64,000 bases of DNA from Candidatus Thiosymbion ectosymbiont of Catanema sp. Cochon2018 (GCA_011392765.1 WYCW01000001.1:1677714-1741713); one strand, 5' to 3'; numbered from the stretch's first letter, positions 25,325 to 34,937 are shown. Translations and numbers: made by a program. Notes: generated by a model from the letters alone, not told the origin.

Positions 25325-25921
25325 ATGGAAGTCAAATTAAGCAAGCAACAAAAAATCACCGTAAATGGTGCGGAGGACATTTATCTGATCATGCGCCAAA
25401 TTCTCCGGAGAGAGAATAAAATCGGTCAAGCTCAGGAACACTTCTGGATCGTGGGTTTGAATCAAGCGAACAAGATCCTCTATATCGAATTGGTCGCTCT
25501 GGGTTCTTCCAACATGGCGAGCATCAAACCCAGAGAAGCCTTCCGCATGGCGATTTACAAGCTGGCTGTTCGGGTGATTATGGTCCATAATCACCCGGGT
25601 GGGAATGTGAAACCTTCCTACGAAGACCAGGATCTCACCGATCATTTCATTCAAGCGGGCAATTTCCTCAAGGTCGAAGTCATCGATCATCTCATCATCA
25701 GCGAAGAAACCTATCATAGTTTTGTCGATTCGGGGATCTTCAAGAAACTTCAGGCAAGCGAAAAATGGATTTTGCCTTATAAACTCAAGGAGAGATACAG
25801 GAATGAAGGCAAAGAAGAAGGTAAGATTGAAGTAGCAAAGGCATTGAAGCAAAAGGAGATCAGTATAGCGATCATTGCTGAAACTTCAGGGCTTTCAATC
25901 GAGGAGATTAAAAAACTATAA
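25325..25921 (+). CDS. RadC-like JAB-domain protein with Rpn-type tail, paralogue 1
   Basis: 198 residues. The JAMM/JAB metal motif is H88-N-H90-P-G-G with S98 and D101 (HNHPGGNVKPSYEDQDLT), preceded by VALGSSNMASIKPREAFRMAI, as in RadC (DUF2466). It lacks the N-terminal helix-hairpin-helix of classical RadC. It ends instead with a Glu/Lys-rich tail (RNEGKEEGKIEVAKALKQK ... GLSIEEIKKL) of the kind found at the C-terminus of Rpn/PDDEXK transposase-family proteins. Such short RadC proteins are common on mobile DNA; the biochemical role is unsettled. A close paralogue is encoded at 53675-54328, beside an integron-type recombination site. Confidence 0.8.
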   Translation: MEVKLSKQQKITVNGAEDIYLIMRQILRRENKIGQAQEHFWIVGLNQANKILYIELVALGSSNMASIKPREAFRMAIYKLAVRVIMVHNHPGGNVKPSYEDQDLTDHFIQAGNFLKVEVIDHLIISEETYHSFVDSGIFKKLQASEKWILPYKLKERYRNEGKEEGKIEVAKALKQKEISIAIIAETSGLSIEEIKKL

Positions 25922-26090
25922 GGACCGTAGTGAAAGTCTGTCCGCAGATTACACAGATTCTCGCAGATTACTTCATTTTTAATCTGTGGAAATCTGCGTA
26001 ATCTGCGGATTGAAAAAGGCATCTTGTTGGGCTAGGACCGTAGGCTTTCGTTCCCGGGGGGGGCTATCATGCTCTCCTCCGCTTCGCTGT

Positions 26091-26933
26091 TCAACCATAG
26101 CCTTTGCACGCCCGATACAGCGCTTCGACGGCGTTGCGGTCCGCACCGAAACGGCAGGTTACCTCCTGTCGGTGCTCGAAGTACTTACCCGTCTCGTTTG
26201 CTCCTACGGCCTCCGTTGCCAGCCACACGGGGGTGCTCGCTGCTTGATCCGGCGTCTCGTGACCACCGAAACCCAGATCTCGGCTCAAAGTCGACACTAC
26301 ATCACCGGGGTGACAGGCATTGACGGTGACGCCCGTATCCTCGAGGCGTTCTGCAAAGGCAACCGTCAGCATCCGGTTGGCCTGCTTCGATTGCCTGTAG
26401 GCCACATCGTTGTTGTAGCGCCGGCATGTAAACTCCAAATCGTTCAGATCCAGCCCACCCGCCCAATAACTCGCCACATTGACGACGCGTGCCGGCGCCG
26501 AGTCGACCAGATGGTCCTTGAAGCCGGTAATCATCCAGAAGTAACCGAGCACATTGGTGGCAAACTGGAGCTCGATGCCTTCGGGGGTCTCCTCGCGTCG
26601 GCGAGGCGTGATGGCAGCATTGTTGATCAATATGTGTACGGGGCCATTCCAGCGTTCGGAAAGCGCCGTGATGGAGGCGTGTCGTGCCAGGTCGACGAGC
26701 TCATAGCGAACCCGAGGGTTACCGGTTCGACGCTGGATATCCCCGACTACCGCCCGTGCCTTCTCCACATTGCGGCAGAGCAAGACGACCTCGTATGCCG
26801 GCATGGAAGCGATATGCGTCGCGATAGCTTTACCAATTGCCCCGGTCGCGCCGGTGACGAGGGCGACGACTCCCGAATCGGGTTGTCGTGCATTGTCTTT
26901 CATGTTTGCCATAGTGCGTTCGTCGTGCCTCAT
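26091..26933 (-). CDS. Short-chain dehydrogenase/reductase (retinol-dehydrogenase-like)
   Basis: Up to 280 residues; MKDNARQ at 26903 is an equally good start. Classical SDR motifs are present: TGATGAIGKAIA nucleotide-binding glycine pattern, NNAA, and a catalytic Ser region NVASYWAGG followed by YRQSK (the Y-x-x-x-K pair). The length and the VVLLCRNVEKA stretch after the first beta-alpha unit suggest NADP(H) use, as in the retinol dehydrogenase/WWOX-like group. The substrate cannot be inferred. It stands alone between repeats. A remnant PIN gene lies directly upstream on the same strand but is unrelated in function. Confidence 0.8.
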   Translation of the reverse strand: MRHDERTMANMKDNARQPDSGVVALVTGATGAIGKAIATHIASMPAYEVVLLCRNVEKARAVVGDIQRRTGNPRVRYELVDLARHASITALSERWNGPVHILINNAAITPRRREETPEGIELQFATNVLGYFWMITGFKDHLVDSAPARVVNVASYWAGGLDLNDLEFTCRRYNNDVAYRQSKQANRMLTVAFAERLEDTGVTVNACHPGDVVSTLSRDLGFGGHETPDQAASTPVWLATEAVGANETGKYFEHRQEVTCRFGADRNAVEALYRACKGYG

Positions 26934-26942
26934 GGTGAGCGG

Positions 26943-27104
26943 TTATTTGAATATCCTACTCCGATCAAACACGGCCATGTGTCGCGCCTCATGGATTGGC
27001 CGTATCCGAACGTTCACCGGTATGTAACAGCGGGACTCTATCCACCGCATTGGGCGGCGAACGATGTTGTAATAGAGCAGCGTCGTTGCATCGAACACGA
27101 CCAT
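26943..27104 (-). pseudogene. PIN-domain (VapC-like) gene remnant
   Basis: Begins MVVFDATTLLYY, the first strand of a PIN nuclease with its catalytic Asp, then loses frame. The expected continuation (PPNAVDRVPLLHTGER) is found in the next frame and then stops. Only the first about 45 codons survive, so no active nuclease can be made. Its ATG at 27104 overlaps the stop codon of the upstream gene (TGATG), which shows that the pair was once translationally coupled. Confidence 0.65.
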
Positions 27105-27847
27105 CAGTGCGCATTCTCCGGTCCCTGGCGAAGGCGTTGCAGCTCGGCGTAAGGATCGTCGATCTCCTTCCAACCGTTTCCCGGCACCTGGTGCAGACGT
27201 GCGACAATCTCGCGTAACGGGGCATCATCCAGCACCTCGAACTCGGCGATCGTGAACCGCTTTAGATTCCAGTTCCCGTCCGCGTCACGCTCCCATCTTC
27301 CGTTTCCGTGAACCCGTAATCTGGTAGCAAACAAATGGGGGGCCAGGCGACGGGCCATATTGCGGGTCGCACTGCAGATATGGACGGTGTCACCCTCTTC
27401 GAGGTGGACGGGAACGGTCTCGTCCTTGCCACCGATCTTGATCGGCAAACCGTCGAGGGTCCCCGGTTGGTTGGAGACTCTGAAGGTAAGTGGCGTGGCT
27501 CTCTCATGGCCGGGGAAGTAGAGAATCTCTGCGCCGTCGTCCTGATAAAGACGGCCCACGGTGTTATCCTCAGCCAAGCGGCGGTCAAGGGCCTTGAAAG
27601 CACGCGAGGCATCCTCCGACCCCTTCCCACCGGTCACACCGATGGCATTGATGCGGGCACGGACTTTGGGGGTCGACTCCGGGTCGACCCTCTGCACGAG
27701 CGTGGTGCTGCCTTCCTCGATACACACGAAATGTACATGTGCCTTCTCGCCGAAAAGGGCGGCGAGGTCCTGCATGTACTCGGCCAAACGCGACATCGGA
27801 ATCGTTTCCGGCGTATAGGCGTCGATCTTGAATCTGTATTCGCTCAT
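27104..27847 (-). CDS. Conserved hypothetical protein, former partner of a PIN-domain gene
   Basis: 247 residues from MSEYRFKIDAYTPETIPMSRLAEYMQDLAALFG. A longer open frame to 28060 only reads repeat DNA and is rejected. The N-terminal part (YTPETIPMSRLAEYM ... VHFVCIEEGSTTLVQRVD) recurs in proteins that precede PIN-domain genes, suggesting an antitoxin-like or regulatory role, but I cannot name the family. A middle part (LTFRVSNQPGTLDGLPIKIGGKDETVPVHLEEGD) looks beta-rich. The stop codon overlaps the start of the PIN remnant (TGATG). If the pair was a toxin-antitoxin unit, the toxin is now dead and this gene is free to decay, yet its frame is intact. Confidence 0.6.
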   Translation of the reverse strand: MSEYRFKIDAYTPETIPMSRLAEYMQDLAALFGEKAHVHFVCIEEGSTTLVQRVDPESTPKVRARINAIGVTGGKGSEDASRAFKALDRRLAEDNTVGRLYQDDGAEILYFPGHERATPLTFRVSNQPGTLDGLPIKIGGKDETVPVHLEEGDTVHICSATRNMARRLAPHLFATRLRVHGNGRWERDADGNWNLKRFTIAEFEVLDDAPLREIVARLHQVPGNGWKEIDDPYAELQRLRQGPENAH

Positions 27848-28082
27848 ATTTTTCGTGATGGCCACATGTCTACAGCATTTTAGCAAGCCAAAACTATTTG
27901 ACCGAATCTGACGGGGTTGATCCAGGGCAAGCGGGTATAAACCTCCACAAAAATATAGCCTTGGCAGGCTTGTCTGCCGCCAGGCAGACGGGCCATCGCC
28001 GCTGACGACTGGTGGCCGGTGACCGGCAGCTGATAAGGAGCATAGGGCGGGAAAGCGCAACGCATCCCTCCTTCAAGCTGCG

Positions 28083-28132
28083 ACAGATTCGTATCAATTC
28101 AAACTTGACTTAATACAATTCTGTCGTATTAT
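28083..28132 (+). promoter_or_regulatory. Promoter with overlapping inverted repeat for the NTPase pair
   Basis: A -35 TTGACT (28105-28110), 16-bp spacer and -10 TATTAT (28127-28132) lie 45 bp before the ATG at 28177, with AGGAG at 28164-28168. Inverted half sites ACAGATTCGTAT (28083-28094) and ATACAATTCTGT (28113-28124) match at 10 of 12 positions and flank the -35 box, as an operator would. Confidence 0.6.
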
Positions 28133-28176
28133 GTCCTGCAGCTTCCAACCCAAGAAGCCTGTCAGGAGATCCCGAA

Positions 28177-29373
28177 ATGTCCATACCTGTAGGTAACAAG
28201 GCGCAAGGTAAGGCCTTTTTTGACCGCGAACGCGAGCGCGAGGACATCTGGCGTTATCTGGAGGGCAATCACATCCTGCTCAGCGGTCCCCGCCGCTTGG
28301 GCAAGACCTCGCTCCTACAACGTCTTGCCGAGGAGGCAGATGAGCGGGATTGGCTCCCGCAACTGGTGGACGTGGAGGGTATCGACACCGCCGATGCCTT
28401 CGTCGCCGAGTTGAATCGGGCCTTTCCCGACGACTCGGTGAAGGGCTATCTGCGCGCCGCCGGCGCCAAAATCGATGGGCTACTCAAGCGCTTCAAGAAA
28501 GTCGAACTTAAGGTTCCAGGCGGCGTGGGCGGTGGTCTGGAATTGCAGGCCCTGCCCGATACATCCTGGGCCAGACCCGCCCGAGATCTGCAAAAAAGGC
28601 TCTCACCCATCCCTGCCCTGATCCTGATCGACGAGTTCACTGTATTTCTGGAGAAGCTGCTGGCTCGAGACCAGGCTGAGACCAAACGTCTGCTCGGTTG
28701 GCTGCGGGCCTGGCGTTTGGGCACGGGGGTAAGGTGCCGGTTCATCTTTTCCGGCTCCATCGGCTTCCATGCCTTGCTCGACCGCTACAATCTGAGCACC
28801 CAGGTCAATGATGCCTATGATTTTCGCCTCGGTCCCTTCCGCCGCGAGGCCGCCTTGGAGATGCTGGCGGAGGAGACTCGGCGTGAGGGTTGGCAGGCAT
28901 CGGAAGAGATCTTGGCGCACCTGTGCGCAAGGACAGGCTGGCTGTCGCCCTTCTATCTCAATTTGCTCCTGACCTCGACCCTGGATGTGGCACGGGACCG
29001 AAAGCCGGAAACCGATTCTTGTAACCGGACACTGAGACTGGCGGACGTGGACGATGCCTATGACCGCCTGCTCACCAATCGCTCCCGTTTTATCCATTGG
29101 TGGTACCAGCGCCTGGAGCGGGATCTGCCCCAACCCGAGCTCGGCTACGCCCTCGATACCCTGGCCCACACGGCCCGCTCCGACGCTGGCCTGACCCGGC
29201 GTCAACTACTCAATCACCTGCAGAAACGCGAGCCGGACCCGGACCTGCGCGCCCGCCGTCTCGACACTGTCTTGCTCAAGCTCGAAGAGGACGGTTATCT
29301 GGGAAAGCAGGACCAGCGGTTTCTATTTCTCTCTTTCCTGCTGCGGGACTATTGGAAGCGCAATCATGCCTGA
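28177..29373 (+). CDS. AAA/STAND-like P-loop ATPase (398 aa)
   Basis: Walker A is GPRRLGKTS (residues 37-45) and Walker B LILIDEF (about 148-154). They are followed by a sensor-like FIFSGSIGF and a C-terminal helical/winged-helix part (LTRRQLLNHLQKREPD ... LDTVLLKLEEDGYL ... FLSFLLRDYWKR), typical of archaeal-ATPase/STAND-clade proteins. No effector domain is fused. The C-terminus overlaps the next gene by 8 bp (ATG at 29366), and both P-loop proteins are of the same broad clade, so they probably form one complex. A promoter with a candidate operator lies just upstream. The role is unknown; defence or regulated signalling is possible by analogy with STAND systems. Confidence 0.75.
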   Translation: MSIPVGNKAQGKAFFDREREREDIWRYLEGNHILLSGPRRLGKTSLLQRLAEEADERDWLPQLVDVEGIDTADAFVAELNRAFPDDSVKGYLRAAGAKIDGLLKRFKKVELKVPGGVGGGLELQALPDTSWARPARDLQKRLSPIPALILIDEFTVFLEKLLARDQAETKRLLGWLRAWRLGTGVRCRFIFSGSIGFHALLDRYNLSTQVNDAYDFRLGPFRREAALEMLAEETRREGWQASEEILAHLCARTGWLSPFYLNLLLTSTLDVARDRKPETDSCNRTLRLADVDDAYDRLLTNRSRFIHWWYQRLERDLPQPELGYALDTLAHTARSDAGLTRRQLLNHLQKREPDPDLRARRLDTVLLKLEEDGYLGKQDQRFLFLSFLLRDYWKRNHA

Positions 29374-31714
29374 TTCCTTGGACTCGCCATTGCGGGGAAC
29401 TGTCAAGTACAACCCCCACCTGTGGAGCGACGAAGAGCTGCGCGCTATCTTCGTTGTCCGCCAGCGGGAGCTTGCCACCGCCCTGGATCGCATCCGCGGC
29501 TGTCCGCCCGACCAGGTACCCCAACACCTGTTGGTCATCGGCTACCGCGGCATGGGCAAGACCACCCTGCTGCGGCGCATCGCCCTGGCAGTAGCGGAAG
29601 ACCCGAAATTGGCCGCGGACTGGATCCCGCTCACCTTCCCGGAGGAACAGTACACCGTCTCCACCCTGGCCGAGCTTTGGATGAACGTCCTGGACGCCCT
29701 GGCCGACCAGTTGGAGCGCCAAGGGGTGGCCCCCGACGAACTGGTGGGGTTGGATACCGGGATACGGAGGGTAGAGGCACTTCCCCCCGCCGAGCGTGAA
29801 GAAGCCGCCCTCGGCCTATTGGGGGACTGGACGGCGGAGCGGCAACGGCGCCTACTACTGCTCATCGACAGCAGTGACCTGCTACTCGCCAACCTGGGCC
29901 AGACCGAGGGCCGACGTGGACGCGTTGTCGATGCTGGCGCTACTCCCCTATGGCGGCTACGCAAGACCCTCTCCCACGACCCCATCATCTTCTGGCTCGG
30001 CGCCAGCTACCAAGCCCTGGAGGCCGACCACCAATACCAGGATGCCTTTCATGACTTCTTCGAGATCCTGGAGCTACGGCCTCTGAAGCTGGACGAGATG
30101 CGCCGGGCCCTGCTCGCCCTGGCCCGTACCTTCGGCGCCGGTCCGGGCCTGCGGAGCGAGAAAGCGGAACAGGAAATGCAGCGTAACCTGGATGCCCACC
30201 CGGAGAGGTTGCGGAGTCTACGCACCCTCACCGGCGGTAACCCCCGTACCACCGTTATCCTCTACGAACTGCTGGCCGCCGGTTGGGAAGGGGACGTACA
30301 CAGTGACCTCAAGGCCCTGTTGGACCTGATGACCCCCCTCTACAAGGCGCGCATGGAGCAGCTCGCGGAGCAACCCCGCAAGCTGTTGGCCCTGTTGATG
30401 GAGCATTGGGATCCCATCGGTGCCGGAGATTTGGCCCGGAGCGCCGGCCTCCCGCCCACCACCGTCAGTGGCCAGCTCAACCGGCTCATCGTGGAAGGAT
30501 TAGTGGAAAAGGTGTCTTTGGCTAAGACCACCCGTGCCGGCTATCAAGCCAGCGAGCGCTTCTTCAACATCTGGTATCTGATGCGCTACACCCCCCGCCG
30601 TACCCGGCGGCGCCTCACCTGGCTGGTAGAATTCATGCGCCTCTGGTTCAGCGCCGACGACCTGCGGCGCCAGGCCCGGCACAGTCTGGACCAGCTTCGC
30701 GGTGCCCACGCCAAAGATTGGCCCTTGGACCATGCCCTGGCCCTGAGCGATGCCCTGCCGGAGGACAGTGAAGAACGTCGCCTGTTACAAGAGGCACTAA
30801 ACCTTCCTGGGAAAGTAGAGGATTCTGACTGGAAAGTAATTCCGAAAAATGCCTGGTACTGGTGGTTCGACCTCGGCAATCTGCTGAGCGGTCAGGACCG
30901 CCCCGAGAAAGCGGAGGCCGCCTACCGCAAGGCCATTGAGTTAGACCCGCAAAATGCCCTGTCTTGGCATAACCTCGGCATCCTGCTGCAAAATCACCTG
31001 AACCGACCCGAGGAAGCGGAGAGTGCCTTCCGCACGGCTATCGAACTGGATCCGAAAGACGCCAGGACTTGGAATAATTTTGGTGTCCTATTAGCGGATC
31101 ACCTGAACCGTCCCGAGGAGGCGGAGAGCGCTTTTCGCAAGGCTAGCGGGCTGGATCTGAAATTTGCCTGGCCTTGGTACAACCTCGGCAGCCTGCTGCG
31201 TGACCTGAACCGATCCGAAGAGGCGGAGATTGTCTTCCGCAAAGCCATTGATCTGGATCCCGAGGATCCCTACCCATTCACCAATCTGGGCCGCTTGCTG
31301 GCGGCCCGCGGCGATTCACAGGGAGCGGATGCGGCCTACCGCCGGGCTGGATCTCTAGCCGCGAAGCACGTGGGGGATCGGATCGGTATCGGCCATGCCC
31401 ACCTGATCCTGCAAGCTCAGCTCTGGCTGGGCGATTCGGATACCGCCGGTCAGGCTCTGGAACGCTTGGCCTCGGCCGCGGCGGCGGGAGATAAAAACGC
31501 CCTGTTCCGACTCCAGGAACAGGCCCGGGAGTGCCATGCCATCGGTCGGGGTCCGGTCTTGGCCGATTTGCTGGAAGCCTCCCCCCACATCGAGCTGCTG
31601 CGGCCCGTCGCCCTGGCCCTGCGGGCAGCCGACCAGGGTCCGCAGGCCCTGGACGGCGTGGCCGCGGAGATCCGCACCATGGCTGAGGAGTCCCTGAAGG
31701 ATATCCTGCGCTGA
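29366..31714 (+). CDS. STAND-type P-loop ATPase with winged helix and TPR repeats (782 aa)
   Basis: Walker A is GYRGMGKTT (59-67) and Walker B RRLLLLIDSSD (about 160-170). A winged-helix stretch lies near 350-380 (AGLPPTTVSGQLNRLIVEGLVEKV). At least five TPR-like units run from about 492 to 668 (AEAAYRKAIELDPQNALSWHNLG and similar, with the variant EEAESAFR repeated). A helical C-terminal cap ends the protein. This is the STAND plan of NTPase, regulatory winged helix and superstructure-forming sensor repeats, but without a recognisable killer domain. It is translationally coupled to the preceding ATPase. The TPR units are alike at DNA level, suggesting recent repeat turnover. It could be the sensor half of an undescribed two-NTPase conflict system; that is inference. 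Confidence 0.75.
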   Translation: MPDSLDSPLRGTVKYNPHLWSDEELRAIFVVRQRELATALDRIRGCPPDQVPQHLLVIGYRGMGKTTLLRRIALAVAEDPKLAADWIPLTFPEEQYTVSTLAELWMNVLDALADQLERQGVAPDELVGLDTGIRRVEALPPAEREEAALGLLGDWTAERQRRLLLLIDSSDLLLANLGQTEGRRGRVVDAGATPLWRLRKTLSHDPIIFWLGASYQALEADHQYQDAFHDFFEILELRPLKLDEMRRALLALARTFGAGPGLRSEKAEQEMQRNLDAHPERLRSLRTLTGGNPRTTVILYELLAAGWEGDVHSDLKALLDLMTPLYKARMEQLAEQPRKLLALLMEHWDPIGAGDLARSAGLPPTTVSGQLNRLIVEGLVEKVSLAKTTRAGYQASERFFNIWYLMRYTPRRTRRRLTWLVEFMRLWFSADDLRRQARHSLDQLRGAHAKDWPLDHALALSDALPEDSEERRLLQEALNLPGKVEDSDWKVIPKNAWYWWFDLGNLLSGQDRPEKAEAAYRKAIELDPQNALSWHNLGILLQNHLNRPEEAESAFRTAIELDPKDARTWNNFGVLLADHLNRPEEAESAFRKASGLDLKFAWPWYNLGSLLRDLNRSEEAEIVFRKAIDLDPEDPYPFTNLGRLLAARGDSQGADAAYRRAGSLAAKHVGDRIGIGHAHLILQAQLWLGDSDTAGQALERLASAAAAGDKNALFRLQEQARECHAIGRGPVLADLLEASPHIELLRPVALALRAADQGPQALDGVAAEIRTMAEESLKDILR

Positions 31715-33220
31715 GGGCAGGTACGCTGCTATCATTCCCACACCCAGGGCCACCGAATAATGCTCATGGCTAAAACAAGATCTTGGCATGGATGCGGGGT
31801 GGGTATGTTGGGCAAAGCCGTAGGATGCAGTGAGGCTAGGATCCTTGAGGGACCCGAATCTTTACAAATGAGTCAAGTTTGTGCAGTGCACAAATCGGGA
31901 TCGGGATCGGGATCGGGATCGAAATCGAGATTCCGATTGCGATACCGATTTCGATTTCGACCTACCTAGGCTCTTCAACGGCTGGTTGGGCGTAGGAGAT
32001 GGGACCTTACGGGAGAGGGGCTGTTGGGGTCTTCATGCCTCGTCGGTCTGAGGCGAAGCCTCGCTAGGATTCCTTGAATGACCGGATTTTGTGCAAATGA
32101 GTCAAATTTCGCAAACGTCTAACCCCTCTCGTGATCGTGATCGTAGTCGAAGCCGCCGTAGGAGGGACAGCATTCTTTCGCCGTTCGTGGTCTCCGGAGG
32201 TCCCGGCCAGGTACCGGGTCGAAACCCGTAGCCATCAGGTTTTCCGTGCCCGCTTTGCCTGGCGTCGCCGATCACGATCACGATCACGACCACGATCACG
32301 GTTCCGCTTTCGATAGCGATAGCAATAGAGCGATGATCACGGCTCGTCGGTCTGAGGCGAAGCCTCGCTAGGGATGACCGAACCGCATCTTTATCTTTGG
32401 ACGGCGGCGTGCCTAATACTGAACACCGAATGTTGGGCACACTGCTACCGTGAACCACACGGACGGCATGAGGGTAGCCCAATGGATAATATGGACGGTA
32501 TGGACTGCATGGACCGGGGAGCACACAGCAACCCCTGGTCCATGTCGTCCACGGCGGCTGCCGCCGTCCCTGGTGGCTTCACCCAACTTACAGCCGCCAG
32601 GATGGCGGCGCTCCGATGCCGGCGCTCCCGGCTGTGCCCGATCGATACGGCTGGTAGATGTTGGGCTGATCCGGCTTTGCCCAACCTACTTCCGTGCGCT
32701 GGGATCTGCGAGTACCGGAACCTGTGCACGCAATTCTCTACAAGTCGTTCATGTTCCGGTTCGGGCGCCTGACGCATCAATGTAACCGGTTGCTGTCTAT
32801 CGGGTTATCATAAGGTTAAGAGCCTTTCATTCACCCTCTCCCCAACCCTTCTCCCGCCAAGGAGGGTGTCGCAAAAGTAGCGCAGGCGTCCTCGCCTGCA
32901 TCGAAAAATGCAGGCGGGGACGCCTGCGCTACGCCCCACGGATGGGCTTTTGCGACACCCTCCCAAGGAGAGGGGCTGTGCGAAAAGAACCCCGATCGCG
33001 TCTTGAAGCCCGGATTTTCGCCGCTGAAAAGCAAAAATAATCTGTGAAAATCTGCGTAATCTGCGGATAAAAAAGATGTCGCCTGGATAAATATCAACAG
33101 CCTCCAGCGAGGGAAACTCCTAATGTCCTACCATCTGTTTTCCGGCCCGTGGAGCGGGTATCACGGCGGATCGGCTCCGACCGGTGACCGGCTATTGTCC
33201 GTCTCCGGGGGACGGTTGTC
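31715..33220. repeat. Gene-free region rich in short tandem and palindromic repeats
   Basis: Includes (GATCGG)n at 31893-31926 followed by the hairpin-like CGATTTCGATTTC (to 31965). GTCTGAGGCGAAGCCTCGCTAG hairpins lie near 32045 and 32346, with CGATCACGATCACG runs at 32128-32310. An ATGGAC-type near-palindrome (32480-32560), a 97-bp palindrome with GGGTGTCGCAAAA ends at 32864-32960, and an AATCTGCG half repeat (33040-33070) complete the region. No gene and no B12-box-like motif was seen before cobT. Confidence 0.65.
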
Positions 33221-34282
33221 GTGAGCTGGTGGTCCGAACTTGCGCGGCCGCTGAATGAGGACGCACGACACGCCGCCGCCAGGCGTCAGGCGGGGCTGAC
33301 CAAGCCGCCGGGGTCGCTCGGGCGGCTCGAAGAGATCGCGATCACATTGGCCGCGATGCAGGGCGAGACCTGCCCGACGGTCGATCCGGTACAAATCCTG
33401 GTCTTCGCCGGCGACCACGGGATCGCTACTTCCGGGGTTTCGGCTTATCCCCAGAGTGTGACCGCCCAGATGGTGACCAATATGGCAACCGGGGGTGCTG
33501 CGATCTCGGCCTTGGCGAGGGCGCTCGATGCCGGCCTGGAGCTGATCGTACTCGGCACCGTCGGCGAGGTCGCGCACGAGTCGCTATCATCCTCGGTGCG
33601 ACTGATCGACGTGGCCCCGTCTACCCAGGATTTCTCGCGCGAACCGGCCATGACGAACGCGGAACTCGATGTCTGCCTGGCCGCCGGGGGCGAGGCGGTC
33701 GAGCGCGCGGTTACCGGCCAAGGTTGCCGGCTGGTCATCGGCGGCGAGATGGGAATCGGCAACAGCACCGCGGCCGCGGCCTTGGCCTGCGCGCTTTTGG
33801 GGCACCCGGCCTCCGAGCTGACTGGTCCCGGCACCGGCCTCGACGCCGCCGGTATCGCCCGCAAGGCGACCCTGATCGAACGCGCTCTGCAACTGCATCG
33901 GGCCGACCTGAACACCCCTATCGAGGCCCTGCGCCGGGTCGCCGGCTTCGAGATCGCGGCCCTGGCCGGGGCCTACCTGCGCGTGGCCCAGCTGGGGGTC
34001 CCGGTGCTCGTCGACGGCTTCATCGCCACCAGCGCAGCCCTGGCCGCGACCCGCATCCTGCCCGGAACGCGGGACTGGATGCTGTTCGGACACCGTTCCC
34101 GTGAGCCGGGCCACGCAGTCTTACTCGAGGCGCTCGATGCCAAGCCGCTGCTCGATCTGGGACTGCGGCTCGGGGAGGGTAGTGGTGCCGCATCCGCGCT
34201 GCCCCTGCTGCGTCTTGCCTGCACCCTGCACCGGGAGATGGCGAGCTTTGCCGAGGCCGGCGTCGATGAGGCCCTGCCTTGA
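33221..34282 (+). CDS. cobT: Nicotinate-nucleotide--dimethylbenzimidazole phosphoribosyltransferase
   Basis: 353 residues, the standard CobT length, from a GTG at 33221 preceded by GGGGGACGG. Signature stretches are [14 protein letters not shown] at the N-terminus, [30 protein letters not shown], and the active-site RLGEGSGAA with its Glu near residue 317. The enzyme transfers phosphoribose from nicotinate mononucleotide to 5,6-dimethylbenzimidazole, making alpha-ribazole phosphate for the lower ligand of cobalamin. No cobU, cobS or cobC gene adjoins it, which is unusual for gammaproteobacteria. The gene is isolated among repeats. The frame and motifs are complete, so it should be functional. 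Confidence 0.95.
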   Translation: MSWWSELARPLNEDARHAAARRQAGLTKPPGSLGRLEEIAITLAAMQGETCPTVDPVQILVFAGDHGIATSGVSAYPQSVTAQMVTNMATGGAAISALARALDAGLELIVLGTVGEVAHESLSSSVRLIDVAPSTQDFSREPAMTNAELDVCLAAGGEAVERAVTGQGCRLVIGGEMGIGNSTAAAALACALLGHPASELTGPGTGLDAAGIARKATLIERALQLHRADLNTPIEALRRVAGFEIAALAGAYLRVAQLGVPVLVDGFIATSAALAATRILPGTRDWMLFGHRSREPGHAVLLEALDAKPLLDLGLRLGEGSGAASALPLLRLACTLHREMASFAEAGVDEALP

Positions 34283-34937
34283 AGAATCCTTTTAGTACAA
34301 ATGATCTTAACTACCGATAACATCGAGCGAGCAGGATTTGTTATCCGCAAATGAACGCAAATAGACGCAAATAACCGCAATGGGATCAAGCAGGAGTGTA
34401 GGATGCGGTGAGGGCAGGGACGGTAGTGTTGTAACTCTGTTGTTCCAGGGGCGCAAGATATTGATTAGCATATCTATTTGAACCCTGAGAAACAAAGTTG
34501 GAACACTACCGGCAGGGACGACCGAACCGCATCGTTGAATGTTGAATGGCCCGCCTGTCTACAGCAGGCAGATGCCCAACATCAGGATTCGTCCCGACGG
34601 TCAGGACAAGAGTTGGGCATGCCGCCGTCCAACGATGCGGTTCGCCGCCGGTCGGGCGTCCATTGATGCGGTTCGCGGTCGGGATTGGTGTAATCCTGCT
34701 ACGGTATACCGCGCTCACCGCATCCTACGTCCATCCTACGGGCTATCGAAACATCGGGCGGGTAGGATTTTCAGGGAAAAGTCAGCCGCAAATCAACACA
34801 AATAAAGGCAATCGAATGAAGAACCGTCGATAGTGGTAGGCCGATTCCGAACGATTTGCGTCTATTTGCGTTTATTTGCGGCAAAAAAATAATTCCCATG
34901 TTGGGCCAAGGAGCCATTTTGCTCAAGGTGCTTTGCT
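34283..34937. repeat. Gene-free repeats between cobT and acuI-like gene
   Basis: Contains a GCAAATGAACGCAAAT-type half hairpin (34346-34380), a repeat GTAGGATGCGGTGAGG...CGAACCGCATC interrupted by an 88-bp element (next entry), GATGCGGTTCG strings, and the matching GTCTATTTGCGTTTATTTGCGGC (34860-34885). No gene seen. Confidence 0.6.
34423..34510. mobile_element. MITE-C, 88 bp, with 9-10 bp target duplication
   Basis: Ends GTAGTGTTGTAAC and GTTGGAACACTACC are inverted copies. GGCAGGGACG flanks it on both sides (34413-34422 and 34511-34520). Removing it restores the common GGATGCGGTGAGGGCAGGG repeat. Confidence 0.75.

Noticed and set aside
25986..27152. 388-codon plus-strand frame opposite the SDR gene
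   Set aside because: Antisense shadow; the minus strand encodes a complete SDR with all motifs.
27848..28060. N-terminal extension of the 247-residue protein (MRFPALCSLSAAG...)
   Set aside because: Reads through repeat DNA shared with 63870-63910; the Met at 27847 gives a family-like N-terminus.
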